Source of the DNA: an uncultured Lachnospiraceae bacterium
GTDB lineage: Bacteria; Bacillota; Clostridia; Lachnospirales; Lachnospiraceae
Assembly: GCA_910585005.1 (NCBI GenBank)
Contig: CAJUCN010000001.1
Location: forward strand, 310,001-374,000
Reading direction: 5' to 3'
DNA length: 64,000 bases
Shown here: positions 44,301 to 52,409 of the stretch, one piece after another
Layout: each line of letters begins with the position of its first letter
How positions within the stretch are numbered: the first letter of the stretch is position 1
The notes under the pieces: model-generated
The model's database searches: none
What the model was told of the DNA's origin: nothing
The model's input: the letters and a program-made list of their open reading frames with translations, nothing else
Position numbers and translations under genes: made by a program

Positions 44301-44765
44301 CAGGGGAACAGAAGCAAAAGGAATCCCAAATGCAGGAAACACATTTAATATTCCATAAGCTAATCCCAGAAGCCATGCAAGCGGCTTATATTTTTCATAA
44401 CCATCGCCGCAGACATCTTTTGCAAGAAGAAGACAAGAAAAAACTGCAATCAAGATTTTAATGAGATACCCTGCAATATAAGCCGGATAAGCCGGAAGTA
44501 TCATATAAAGCATGGTATAAAGAGAAAACTCGGAGGGAAGCACATCCCTGCTGATACTGCCCAAGAAAGGCACGTCCACATCATGCGCCCAAAAACTCCC
44601 GCCATCCTTCATCATCTGAAACTGTGGAATAAATAAATCCAGATTGTCATGAACCGCTATGATACTGTCTTCCCCGCAAATTGCAAACACCAGGCCTGCA
44701 AAAATTAGAAAACCAAACACGATGGCCATATACCATCTACTATCCTTTTTTACCTGTTCATCCAC
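41361..44765 (-). CDS. Polytopic membrane domain (DUF6044/YfhO-like) fused to M3 metallopeptidase
   Basis: About 1134 residues from GTG 44765, placed by AGGAAGGGG upstream and by the one-base gap after the previous gene. Residues 1-400 hold about ten hydrophobic segments, beginning with the VHDNLDLFIPQFQMMKDGG stretch that recalls YkoS/DUF6044 and YfhO glycosyltransferase-like proteins. A soluble region follows, and from about 620 a thimet/oligoendopeptidase-type M3 domain with the zinc site AIHEFGHF near 935 and third ligand in DLCEIHSQGLEML. The zinc ligands are intact, so peptidase activity is likely. The upstream gene encodes a polyprenyl-phosphate sugar transferase. I do not know another example of this fusion; substrate and topology are unknown. 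Confidence 0.8.
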   Translation of the reverse strand: MDEQVKKDSRWYMAIVFGFLIFAGLVFAICGEDSIIAVHDNLDLFIPQFQMMKDGGSFWAHDVDVPFLGSISRDVLPSEFSLYTMLYMILPAYPAYIAGYLIKILIAVFSCLLLAKDVCGDGYEKYKPLAWLLGLAYGILNVFPAFGIPFASVPLVIFLVRKINKAPSLKWYIGLFFYPLLSYFSYFGLFILGYLIIAVLWIWVKDKKFPVRILLAFLVLAAGSIVCEYRLFGTMLFDDTVTIRSTMDGGSYLAGEVFHTIFEGFAKGMFHAESLHTYLVMPVCLIYFVYRNVSYIKNREGKRIFHDGFNLLMLALVFNSVVYGIYYWEPFRNVIEAICPPLTGWQFNRTIFFNPFAWYGAFFLVLIRLYDREGKRSRIFANVLAMAALLVIVFTGSRYNDLYHTCVDQVYRMVKGQPGDSLSFGEFYSRELFEEAKKDIGYCGQWSAAYGFYPATLEYNGISTVDGYLGFYSQNYKDEFRKVISPALARVEESREYFDSWGARAYLYSGTDLSIVNGSRNYQVSDRDIYLDIDAFKALGGRYLFSRIELSNAQEAGLALTGVYTHKDSPYTLYVYQTISRYQSKEHSGLTFREMQEELTYDKEKLEGELEELLTLAKKAGQDGKAGDGELVLNLYHSVMDEFTKLTTYQSISQVVYYQNVLDEENAAKQEAVMEDVIDLGDAVNSMLKEVCLSPYRETMETVIEPALVEALTEYEEMTEEEKELYLKENSLEQEYDMAAQEDYFFDYKGETWNFERLMLEEEGLSREEYIDIYQGIYGEKNSVLGEIYLELVGIRNEKAEMEGYDNYAEYAYDALYVRDYSVEEAKELFWEIRKKVVPATYHLREKYQSMDMSLLYDLPETTAQERFALIRPYLEEIDEELADTFDYMEEYQLYDMDPAVGKADLGFTTWLNYYNDAFIFDMPYRNYYDYTTAIHEFGHFNYMFRNVDDVMLKSNNIDLCEIHSQGLEMLFYEYNDKLLEGEAGNVFQFMEVYQMVDNIINASMISEFEIQVYEDPDMTLEELNKLYLRLSENYGTYYNQNIKELYTWVEIPHIFNSPCYYIGYATSAFSALDILTLASEERHEAVEKYMELTTLPTYAPYRDAVEYVELRDIFEKGVPAGIIKETVELLLKE

Positions 44766-44766
44766 T

Positions 44767-45717
44767 TTATCTATCCCCTTCCTTCCTTTGACGCCGCTCT
44801 TTCTCACACACCAGCGTAAACCGGTATTCAAAATCCCTCCGGTTTTTCATAGCCATATTCGATAAAATCAGCCCTGCAAAAAGGGACTGGATTGCCGCCA
44901 GCATAGCAAATCCGCATACGATCAGCGTGGGAAATTTTAAAACAAAGCCTGTCTCCAAAAATTCCAATAAAACAGGAACAAAAAAGATCACTGCAAGCAG
45001 GGTAAGAAAAAAGGCAAGAAGGCTGAAAAAGCCAAAAGGTTTATAATCCCGGTAAAGGCGGAAAATCGTGCCCAGCACCCGGAAACCATCAGAATAAGTA
45101 TTTAGTTTAGAAACACTCCCCTCCGGCCTGTCCCGGTATTCCACCACCACATTGTCAATCTGCATATGATTATACACAGCATGAATTGTCATTTCCGTCT
45201 CAATCTCAAAACCCTTGGACAAAACCGGAAATGTTTTTACAAACCCGTAGCTAAAAGCACGAAAGCCTGTCATAATGTCTTTCACCTCACAACCAAACAA
45301 ATGGTTAATGCTGGCCCTCACCAGGCTATTGCCCATATTGTGGAAAGGCCGCTTATTTTCCTCAAAATAAGTGGATGAAAGCCTGTCCCCTACCACCATA
45401 TCGGCATTCCGAAAAAGAACTTTATCCACCATCTCTGGCGCGAACTCCATAGGATATGTGTCATCCCCATCCACCATGATATAACACTGGGCCTCTATCT
45501 CGCGGAACATTCTCCTAATCACGTTCCCCTTCCCCTGCATATACTCATGGCGCACCACTGCCCCTTCTTCCTGTGCAATGAGAGCGGTACGGTCTGTCGA
45601 ATTATTGTTATATACATAGATCACTGCCTCCGGCAGCGCTGCCTTTGCATCCCGAATAACCTTGGCTATGGTTTTTTCTTCGTTGTAACATGGAATCAAT
45701 ACTGCAATTTTGTCCAT
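44767..45717 (-). CDS. Polyprenyl-phosphate glycosyltransferase (DPM1/GtrB-like)
   Basis: About 316 residues. The GT-A domain has IAVLIPCYNEEKTI, YNNNSTDRT and DGDDTYP, and the C-terminus has two membrane helices (about 235-260 and 270-295), the layout of dolichol/undecaprenyl-phosphate sugar synthases. ATG 45717 and TTG 45720 both follow GGAGG. It makes Und-P-linked sugar that a GT-C-type membrane enzyme could use; the next gene encodes a polytopic domain that might be that partner. They overlap functionally as an operon with a one-base gap. Confidence 0.88.
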   Translation of the reverse strand: MDKIAVLIPCYNEEKTIAKVIRDAKAALPEAVIYVYNNNSTDRTALIAQEEGAVVRHEYMQGKGNVIRRMFREIEAQCYIMVDGDDTYPMEFAPEMVDKVLFRNADMVVGDRLSSTYFEENKRPFHNMGNSLVRASINHLFGCEVKDIMTGFRAFSYGFVKTFPVLSKGFEIETEMTIHAVYNHMQIDNVVVEYRDRPEGSVSKLNTYSDGFRVLGTIFRLYRDYKPFGFFSLLAFFLTLLAVIFFVPVLLEFLETGFVLKFPTLIVCGFAMLAAIQSLFAGLILSNMAMKNRRDFEYRFTLVCEKERRQRKEGDR

Positions 45718-45741
45718 CAAATCACTTCCTCCGGCTTTCTT

Positions 45742-45799
45742 CCCGCCTGCTGGCGGGCTGCTTATCTGTTATTTTATCAGAGATTACAAGTAAAGTCCA
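45742..45799 (-). promoter_or_regulatory. Predicted promoter and leader hairpin of the glycosyltransferase/M3 operon
   Basis: On the minus strand TGGACT (45794-45799), 17 bases, TAAAAT (45771-45776). A GC-rich hairpin CCCGCC-AGCA-GGCGGG (45742-45757) sits in the leader about a dozen bases before the GGAGG site and might influence translation. Confidence 0.45.
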
Positions 45800-45807
45800 G
45801 TTATACC

Positions 45808-45832
45808 AAAAGCGCCGCACACAGGCGGCGCT
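45808..45832 (-). terminator. Terminator of the maltodextrin operon
   Basis: AGCGCCGC (45811-45818) pairs perfectly with GCGGCGCT (45825-45832), loop of six, followed by TTT on the minus strand, 14 bases after the malQ stop. Confidence 0.72.
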
Positions 45833-45846
45833 ATCCTTATAGCCTA

Positions 45847-47322
45847 TTATCTTCCATATAACTTTGTGATCCTTAAGATCTTTTGGGCAAGTTCCGGTGT
45901 GATCTGCCCATCAACCGCCCTCCAGGTCCAATTACAGTCGTTTAGCGTACTGGGCTTATTCATTCTTGCCTCAGCTCCCAAACCAAGATAATCCTGCATT
46001 TGCGCCACAAACAAATCGGATACGGAAGCCATGCCGCAGGCAATCATTGCATCCGCAAGCCTGCTTTCCTCCTCAACTTGCAGATATTCCAAAGCATACT
46101 GCAAGTTCTCCCTGCTAATCATCTCCTGCCACTGGCGCAGGGTCTCATTGTCATGGGTTCCTGTATAGCATACCGTGTTTTTCTCATATGTGTACGGCAG
46201 ATAATTCCCTGCTTCGCGGCTGTCAAAAGCAAACTGCAAAACCTTCATTCCTGGGAAACCGGAATCTTCCTGCATCCTAATCACCTCAGGCGTAAGAAAT
46301 CCCAAATCTTCTGCAATGAAACGCACATCCGAAAGGTTTTCATGAATGGCACGGATCAGATTCATGCCCGGGCCTTTGCGCCACTGTCCGTTTATGGCTG
46401 TCTCCTCCCCGGCCGGAATCGCCCAGTAGCTCTCGATTCCACGAAAATGATCGATGCGTATCACATCAAAGAAATGCGTTGCCACGCGAAGCCGCGAAAT
46501 CCACCATCCAAAACCGTCCGCCTGCATTTTGTCCCAGTCATAAATGGGGTTGCCCCATCTTTGCCCATCCGCCGAAAAAGCATCCGGCGGGCATCCGGCT
46601 ATGATCACAGGCATCCTGTTTTGGTCTAATTGAAAGTAATCCGGCGCCGACCAAACATCCGCCGAATCCATGGGAACATAGATGGGTACATCACCGATCA
46701 GGGAAACCCCCTGTTTCCTGGCATACTCATGCAAATTTTCCCATTGCTTGTAAAAGGTAAACTGCAGGAAATAATAAAATTCCATCTGCTCCCCCAGGCG
46801 CCTCTTGCTTTCCTCTATGGCGTCTTTTTCCCGCAGACGGACACCGTCATCCCACTTTGTCCAAGGCGCCTGTCCGTGCTCTTCTTTTAACGCCATAAAC
46901 AGCGCAAAATCCTCCAGCCATCCCTTATTCTGATGCACAAACCTGTCATATTCCTGATCTTTCTTTTCACCGAACCTTTGAAATGCCCGATATAAAAGCG
47001 GCAGTCTTCGCTGATATAAAACGCCAAAATCCACTTTTGCCGGATCATTGCCCCAATTGATCTCCAAAACCTCACCGGATTGCAGCAGCCCTTCTTCCAC
47101 AAGCAGATCCAGATCGATCAAATAATGGTTTCCTGCAAAAGAAGACAATGCCTGATAAGGCGAATCACCATATCCGGTGGGATTGATGGGAAGCATCTGC
47201 CAGCAGCTTTGCCCTGCCTGCTTCAAGAAATCAACAAACTCATACGCCGCCTTTCCCATACTGCCAATTCCATAAGATGAGGGCAGTGAGGACAGGTGAA
47301 GTAATATCCCGCTTTGTCTCAT
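45847..47322 (-). CDS. malQ: 4-alpha-glucanotransferase (amylomaltase)
   Basis: 491 residues of GH77. It disproportionates maltodextrins, releasing glucose and longer chains. LSSLPSSYGIGSMG and QMLPINPTGYGDSPY open the barrel; RIDHFRGIESYWAIP carries the nucleophile aspartate, FIAEDLGFLTPEV the acid/base glutamate and YTGTHDNETL the third carboxylate. It is the last gene of the LacI-controlled operon, four bases after the regulator, and provides the cytoplasmic step for imported alpha-glucans. Confidence 0.96.
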   Translation of the reverse strand: MRQSGILLHLSSLPSSYGIGSMGKAAYEFVDFLKQAGQSCWQMLPINPTGYGDSPYQALSSFAGNHYLIDLDLLVEEGLLQSGEVLEINWGNDPAKVDFGVLYQRRLPLLYRAFQRFGEKKDQEYDRFVHQNKGWLEDFALFMALKEEHGQAPWTKWDDGVRLREKDAIEESKRRLGEQMEFYYFLQFTFYKQWENLHEYARKQGVSLIGDVPIYVPMDSADVWSAPDYFQLDQNRMPVIIAGCPPDAFSADGQRWGNPIYDWDKMQADGFGWWISRLRVATHFFDVIRIDHFRGIESYWAIPAGEETAINGQWRKGPGMNLIRAIHENLSDVRFIAEDLGFLTPEVIRMQEDSGFPGMKVLQFAFDSREAGNYLPYTYEKNTVCYTGTHDNETLRQWQEMISRENLQYALEYLQVEEESRLADAMIACGMASVSDLFVAQMQDYLGLGAEARMNKPSTLNDCNWTWRAVDGQITPELAQKILRITKLYGR

Positions 47323-47325
47323 ATG

Positions 47326-48342
47326 CTAACCTCTTTCCATGTCTAATTTCCTTACACTCTGCCTGCACTTTAAACGGAAAGGAATGTATTCATGCCGTGC
47401 AGGCGCTCCCTGTTCAATACATTCCACAATCATTTCATAACTTCTTTTTGCCAATTGCTCGGCATTTTGTTCAATCGTGGTAATTTTAGGACAATAAAAA
47501 TCCCCAATCTGTATTCCGTCAAAGCCAATCACGGAAATATCCTCCGGAACCTTAAGACCATAATCATAAATAGCGCTGATTGCGCCGATCGCCATCACGT
47601 CTGCCATAGCAAATACTGCCGTCACCTTTACTCCGTGGCTTAAAAGCTGATCCATAGCTTCATATCCGCTTTTAAAGGAATACCGCCCACTAACATAGGG
47701 CCCGCTTTCCTCAAGGCTGATCCCCCTTTGTAAATGTGCCTCCTGCCATCCCTTATGGCGCAGACGGCTGGTATCTGACAAGGAAGTCCCTCCGATCAAG
47801 GCGATCTTCCTATGTCCATTTTCCATCAGGTAATTCACTGCACAGCGGGCCGCCAGACAGTCATCCGTGGTCACACTGGAGAGATTCCCAAAGGTAAGTT
47901 CCGATGCATCATTGGTCACCAGTACACACGGAATATTTATTTTATCGAAGTCTTCCTTAAAATTCTTATTATTCCCCCCAAGAAATAAAATTCCCATGGG
48001 TTTTTTATCCATACATAATTGCCTTGCCAGCAAGACCTCATTATCGTCTTCATCCATAAATTCCGTTACCACCGTATATTTCGTTCCTGCAAGCAACGAT
48101 TGAATGTGCTCCACCATGGAAACAAACAGTTCATTTAGCTTTCCTTTAACGATAATAATGATCGTTTCACTCTGCTGCTGTTTCAAATTTTTTGCACTGG
48201 TATTTAAAATAAAGTCATGCCTCTCTACTGCGTCTAAGATGATTTTTCTTGCTTTTTCACTTACGTTAGGGTGGTTATTGAGTACCCGGGACACCGTACC
48301 TACGGAATATCCAGTCTCCCGGGCCAGGTCTTTGATTGTCAT
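47326..48342 (-). CDS. LacI-family transcriptional regulator
   Basis: 338 residues. The helix-turn-helix is TIKDLARETGYSVGTVSRVL at residues 2-21, followed by the hinge and a periplasmic-binding-protein-like sensor domain (IALIGGTSLSD, VFAMADVMAIGAI, VIGFDGIQI). It lies between malG-like and malQ genes in the same operon. The operon promoter carries two GAAACGTTTC palindromes, a typical LacI-family operator, so autoregulation with an alpha-glucan-derived inducer is likely. Confidence 0.93.
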   Translation of the reverse strand: MTIKDLARETGYSVGTVSRVLNNHPNVSEKARKIILDAVERHDFILNTSAKNLKQQQSETIIIIVKGKLNELFVSMVEHIQSLLAGTKYTVVTEFMDEDDNEVLLARQLCMDKKPMGILFLGGNNKNFKEDFDKINIPCVLVTNDASELTFGNLSSVTTDDCLAARCAVNYLMENGHRKIALIGGTSLSDTSRLRHKGWQEAHLQRGISLEESGPYVSGRYSFKSGYEAMDQLLSHGVKVTAVFAMADVMAIGAISAIYDYGLKVPEDISVIGFDGIQIGDFYCPKITTIEQNAEQLAKRSYEMIVECIEQGAPARHEYIPFRLKCRQSVRKLDMERG

Positions 48343-48349
48343 TCCTCGT

Positions 48350-49195
48350 CTATCCTTTCACTGCGCCTGCCGCAACTCCTTTAATAATATACTTTTGGCA
48401 GAACAAATACAAGACGATGATTGGTAATATACTAAGCATAATAATTGCCATAGTCGCGCCTAAGTCCACAGAACCGTAACTTCCCTTCAAATACTGGATA
48501 TGAATAGGGATCGTCATATACTCTGTACGGTCAAGCACCAGATACGGCAGAAGATAATCGTTCCACACCCACATGATCTCTAAAATTCCCACAGATACCA
48601 TGGTAGGTTTCAGCATTGCCAGCACCACATTGAAAAAGGTTACCAATGGGCCGCATCCATCAATGGCCGCTGCTTCTTCAATTTCCAGCGGAAGCCCCTT
48701 AATGAACCCTACAAACATAAAGATTGCAAGCCCTGCGCCAAACCCCAAATACACAATTGGGATAGACCATGGCGTATTTAAACGTAAGGTATCCGCCGTT
48801 CCCGCCAGCGTATACATAACCATCTGGAAAGGGACGATCATGGAAAATACACACAGGTAATAAAAGATCTGGCTGAATTTGCTCCCCACCCTAGCAATAT
48901 ACCATGCTGCCATAGAAGTACATAACAAAATCAGCGCCGTTGATACAATGGTAATATAAAAACTGTAAAATACAGATTTTAAAAACGGATAATTTCCAAA
49001 AGTCATTCCTTTTGCATAATTGGCAAACCCGACGAAGGACTCTGAGTTTGGCAGTGCAAAGGTATCTGTGTTGACATAGGCATTTGCTTTAAAGGAATTG
49101 ACCGCTACCTCAACGATAGGCATCACATAAACGATACTGATCAGCACAAATACACACGTTAAAATAATACTCGCTGTGCCACGCTTTTCTTTCAT
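48350..49195 (-). CDS. Maltodextrin-type ABC permease (MalG-like)
   Basis: 281 residues, six membrane segments, with the coupling loop EEAAAIDGCGPLVTFFNVVL near 185-205 and the AVKG tail. Its ATG overlaps the last base of the preceding permease's stop codon, a TAATG coupling. It forms the channel with the MalF-like subunit; the regulator gene follows seven bases later. Confidence 0.93.
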   Translation of the reverse strand: MKEKRGTASIILTCVFVLISIVYVMPIVEVAVNSFKANAYVNTDTFALPNSESFVGFANYAKGMTFGNYPFLKSVFYSFYITIVSTALILLCTSMAAWYIARVGSKFSQIFYYLCVFSMIVPFQMVMYTLAGTADTLRLNTPWSIPIVYLGFGAGLAIFMFVGFIKGLPLEIEEAAAIDGCGPLVTFFNVVLAMLKPTMVSVGILEIMWVWNDYLLPYLVLDRTEYMTIPIHIQYLKGSYGSVDLGATMAIIMLSILPIIVLYLFCQKYIIKGVAAGAVKG

Positions 49196-50115
49196 TATTG
49201 CTGCACCTCCTTCGTTCTTGTTGCTTTCAACTGCGCCAATGCAAAGACTGCTACCAGGATAAAAAACATAACCGCTTTCGCCTGTGCCATCCCCCTGGTG
49301 TTTGCCCCTGTATAGAAGGTCTTATAAATATTAAGGGCCAGCATTTCTGTGGTATTGATGATCTCTCCTCCCTCCTGGAAAGCCGTAGGCATACCGCCGG
49401 TAAGCGCCAGGTTCTGGTCAAACAGCTTAAAGGAGTTTGTCAATGTCAAAAATACGCAGATTGTTACAGAAGGCATCACATTGGGAATCGTGATCCGCCA
49501 AAGGCTCTGCCACTTGTTGGCGCCATCAATCTTAGCCGCTTCCATCATGTCTTCCGGAATACCCTGTAATCCGGCAATATAAATGATCATCATATAACCG
49601 ATCTGCTGCCAGCACATCAAGATCAAAAGTCCCCAGAAACCATAACTTGTTTTGGCAAGCAGATAAGTATCATAATACCGCAACACGCCGTCAAAGATCA
49701 TAGACCAGATATATCCAAGCACAATGCCACCGATCAGGTTGGGCATAAAAAATACGGTACGGAACAAATTGGCCCCCGCAATATTCTGGGTTAAGAGATA
49801 GGCAATGGCAAAAGCAAATACGTTAATTGCAACCACAGAAACTACAGTAAACAATGCCGTAAAACCAAAGGCGTGTACAAAGGAAGCGTCCCCAAAGGCT
49901 TTTACATAATTGGAAAAACCAATGAATTGGGCATCCCTGGGTGTGGTAAAGGTACAGAAGGATAAGTAGATTCCCTTTAAGAAGGGATACAAAAAACCAA
50001 TCATAAAAGCTACAAAAGTCGGAAAGATGAAAATAGGGAAACAGCGCTGGATCGGCCTGCGTACCAATACGCTGTTTAACGCTGCCGCATCTGGTTTCTT
50101 TTTCGTTTTTTTCAT
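49195..50115 (-). CDS. Maltodextrin-type ABC permease (MalF-like)
   Basis: 306 residues, six membrane segments, coupling loop EAAKIDGANKWQSLWRITI near 195-213. GGGG precedes the ATG 50115. Expression relative to the binding protein is probably tuned by the GC hairpin that lies just upstream. Confidence 0.93.
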   Translation of the reverse strand: MKKTKKKPDAAALNSVLVRRPIQRCFPIFIFPTFVAFMIGFLYPFLKGIYLSFCTFTTPRDAQFIGFSNYVKAFGDASFVHAFGFTALFTVVSVVAINVFAFAIAYLLTQNIAGANLFRTVFFMPNLIGGIVLGYIWSMIFDGVLRYYDTYLLAKTSYGFWGLLILMCWQQIGYMMIIYIAGLQGIPEDMMEAAKIDGANKWQSLWRITIPNVMPSVTICVFLTLTNSFKLFDQNLALTGGMPTAFQEGGEIINTTEMLALNIYKTFYTGANTRGMAQAKAVMFFILVAVFALAQLKATRTKEVQQ

Positions 50116-50138
50116 AGTATACCCCTTTATTATAGAAA

Positions 50139-50160
50139 GGGGCGGGCATCCGCCCGCCCC
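50139..50160 (-). promoter_or_regulatory. Strong hairpin between binding-protein and permease genes
   Basis: On the minus strand GGGGCGGGCG and TGCCCGCCCC form a nine-to-ten-base GC stem with a very short loop, then TTTC. Such intercistronic stems often cause partial termination or stabilise the upstream mRNA, giving more binding protein than permease. Confidence 0.7.
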
Positions 50161-50187
50161 CTGTAACCATTGTTTTCCATTTACAGT

Positions 50188-51468
50188 TTAGTTATGTTCT
50201 GCAGCATATTGAGCAGCCCAGCCGTCTACAAATGCTGTCTTGATGTCATCCCAGGAACCACCGTTTGCAGAGTACTGCAATAATGCAGATTCAAGCGCTG
50301 CTCTCCAGGCATCTACATTCGGAGTATGGTTAAATGCCCATGTTACCACATATTTGCCGTCTGCAATGTATTCATTTGCATCGGTAAAGAATACGTTTTC
50401 AGACTCTTTTGCATTCTTAAAAGGAATGGGGCCGAATTCTTTTGCCATCATCTTGGTTCCTTCTTCGGAAGTTACTACCCACTTCATAAAGTCCAAAGTT
50501 GCCTGAACGTCAGCCTCAGACGCCTTCTTATTGACTGCCCAGCAGTTTTCAGTACCACAGCAAAGAGCTGCATTTTCTTCTCCTGAAACACCACAGTAAA
50601 TAGGAATCATTGCCAGGTCATCCGGATTCATTCCAAAGGTACCTGTAAGATTTGCATATTCCCAAGTACCATTCTGGTAAAATACTGCATTGCCATTACC
50701 AAATTCAGCTTCCGCCTCATCGCCAGTCTTGCTTGCAAGTTCTGTCGGAGCGCAGGTTGCATTGTTGATGTACAGATCCCATACATTCTTATAATTGTCA
50801 AGATAAGCTCCGGTAACGGTAGCCGGCTGGGAGGTTACATTGTCATCCCTGAATTCATAGAACAAAGGCATATTTGCAAGATGTCCGGTAAATCTCCAGC
50901 TTGAAGACCCGTCCAAACCTGAGGAGGTAAATGCAGAAAATCCAAGTTCGGAAGAACGTGCTGTAATATCCTCAACAACTGCCTTCAAAGAAGCAAAATC
51001 TTTGATATCATCCAAGGTATAACCAGCATCGCCTAAAAGCTTTGTATTGGTGATGATGCCAAATGCTTCATAGCAGTAACCAGCACAGAATACTTCGCCG
51101 TTTTCGCCTTTTAAGTTAAAATCATCGGTAGTCATCTCTTTGTAAAAATCAGTTTCTTTTAAATCAAGACAGTAATCTTTCCATGTGTCAAGACCTGCCT
51201 GATTACCACACTGGAACAATGTGGGCGCTGAGCTCTTGCTCATTTCAGCGGTAAGTGTCTCGCTGTATGTACCTGATGCTGCTGTAACGATCTTTACTTC
51301 CACGCCAGTCTGCTCTGTGTAAGTCTTCGCCAGTTCCTGCCATGCAGCATCCGCCTCAGGCTTAAAATTCAGATAATAAACAGAGCCTTTTGAACTTTTT
51401 CCGCCGCAGCCTGCCAGCATACTTACTGCCATGATCACGGTCAACAGTAACGCTAATTTCTTTTTCAT
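50188..51468 (-). CDS. Maltodextrin-type ABC substrate-binding lipoprotein
   Basis: 426 residues. Signal peptide with lipobox LAGC (cysteine at residue 20), then a family-1 solute-binding domain: the hinge strand VYYLNFKPEADAAWQELAKT, TLFQCGNQAGLDTWKDYCLD and the C-terminal ATLDFMKWVVTSEEGTKMM. It is the first gene of the operon that ends with malQ, which favours maltodextrin as ligand. No ATPase gene is included. Confidence 0.9.
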   Translation of the reverse strand: MKKKLALLLTVIMAVSMLAGCGGKSSKGSVYYLNFKPEADAAWQELAKTYTEQTGVEVKIVTAASGTYSETLTAEMSKSSAPTLFQCGNQAGLDTWKDYCLDLKETDFYKEMTTDDFNLKGENGEVFCAGYCYEAFGIITNTKLLGDAGYTLDDIKDFASLKAVVEDITARSSELGFSAFTSSGLDGSSSWRFTGHLANMPLFYEFRDDNVTSQPATVTGAYLDNYKNVWDLYINNATCAPTELASKTGDEAEAEFGNGNAVFYQNGTWEYANLTGTFGMNPDDLAMIPIYCGVSGEENAALCCGTENCWAVNKKASEADVQATLDFMKWVVTSEEGTKMMAKEFGPIPFKNAKESENVFFTDANEYIADGKYVVTWAFNHTPNVDAWRAALESALLQYSANGGSWDDIKTAFVDGWAAQYAAEHN

Positions 51469-51508
51469 TTTTTTCCCTCCATGAATAATTTGTTGTGTAA
51501 CTTTGTTT

Positions 51509-51563
51509 GAAACGTTTCCAAATCTGATAGTGTTACTATAGCATATTCATGGAAACGTTTCAA
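51509..51563 (-). promoter_or_regulatory. LacI-controlled promoter with two operators
   Basis: The minus strand carries TTGAAA (51558-51563), 17 bases, TATAGT (51535-51540). Two identical palindromes GAAACGTTTC lie at 51509-51518 and 51552-51561. One overlaps the -35 box and the other lies downstream of the start point; their centres are 43 bases apart, about four helical turns, so both could be bound on one face. Confidence 0.75.
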
Positions 51564-51637
51564 TATGTAAATTTAGATTACCATCAACTTCTTATAACTT
51601 ATATAAATTTGAACCTTGTTTTTTGTGCATACTTACC

Positions 51638-51663
51638 AAAAAAAGCCAGCTATGCGCTGGCTT
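51638..51663 (-). terminator. Terminator after plsC
   Basis: On the minus strand AAGCCAGC pairs with GCTGGCTT (51643-51663), loop GCATA containing the plsC stop codon, followed by seven T. Confidence 0.82.
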
Positions 51664-52390
51664 CCTCTTTTATCTTAAAATAGGTTTCTTTGATCATGTT
51701 CTGCATATATGCCCCAATCCGCTTCTGGTCTTCCCTGGGAAGATCTTTCACATAAATCGGCTTCCCATAGTCCAGGATCACTGTCGTCTTTCTGATCTTT
51801 GGAAGATGATCTTCAAAAATATCCGCCGAATTATAGATCGTCATAGGGACAATTGCACATCCCGCCTTAACGGCAATCTTAAAACTGCCCTCATGGAATT
51901 CCATAAACGTGTGGTTCACTTTATTTCTGGTCCCCTCCGGGAAAATACAGATCGAGATACCCGACTTCACCTTTTCTATGGCGGTCAGGATCGTCTTAAG
52001 CCCCTGTTTGACGTCCTTCCTGTCAAGGAACAGACAATGGAGATTTTTCATCCAATTGACCAAAAGCGGATACCGCAGCATTTCCTTTTTTGCTATGTAT
52101 CCGGTGGGCCTTGGAACACGCACATAGGTGATCAGGATATCAAAATAACTCCTATGGTTTCCAATATACAAGACCGGCTGGTCTTTCGGTACATTTTCTT
52201 CCCCTCTGACTATCACGTTTGTTCCGGCAATCTTCAGGCAGCACCGGAATGCCCAGTTGACAATCGCAAGGGAACTTCTGTTTTTCAGATCCATATGAAA
52301 TTTTCCAATGACCCACTCCACTATCAAAAGAGGAATGCTAAGAACCAAAAACAATATCACAAAACTTGCCAGTACCACAAATCGTATCAT
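51650..52390 (-). CDS. plsC: 1-acyl-sn-glycerol-3-phosphate acyltransferase
   Basis: 246 residues. It acylates lysophosphatidic acid to phosphatidic acid. The catalytic motif is NHRSYFD (78-84), motif III is FPEGTRN near 155, and a hydrophobic N-terminus (about 5-28) anchors it to the membrane. It follows murF by 20 bases as the last gene of the ddl-murF-plsC run. Confidence 0.92.
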   Translation of the reverse strand: MIRFVVLASFVILFLVLSIPLLIVEWVIGKFHMDLKNRSSLAIVNWAFRCCLKIAGTNVIVRGEENVPKDQPVLYIGNHRSYFDILITYVRVPRPTGYIAKKEMLRYPLLVNWMKNLHCLFLDRKDVKQGLKTILTAIEKVKSGISICIFPEGTRNKVNHTFMEFHEGSFKIAVKAGCAIVPMTIYNSADIFEDHLPKIRKTTVILDYGKPIYVKDLPREDQKRIGAYMQNMIKETYFKIKEEASA

Positions 52391-52409
52391 AAGTTCACTC
52401 CACCTGTCT

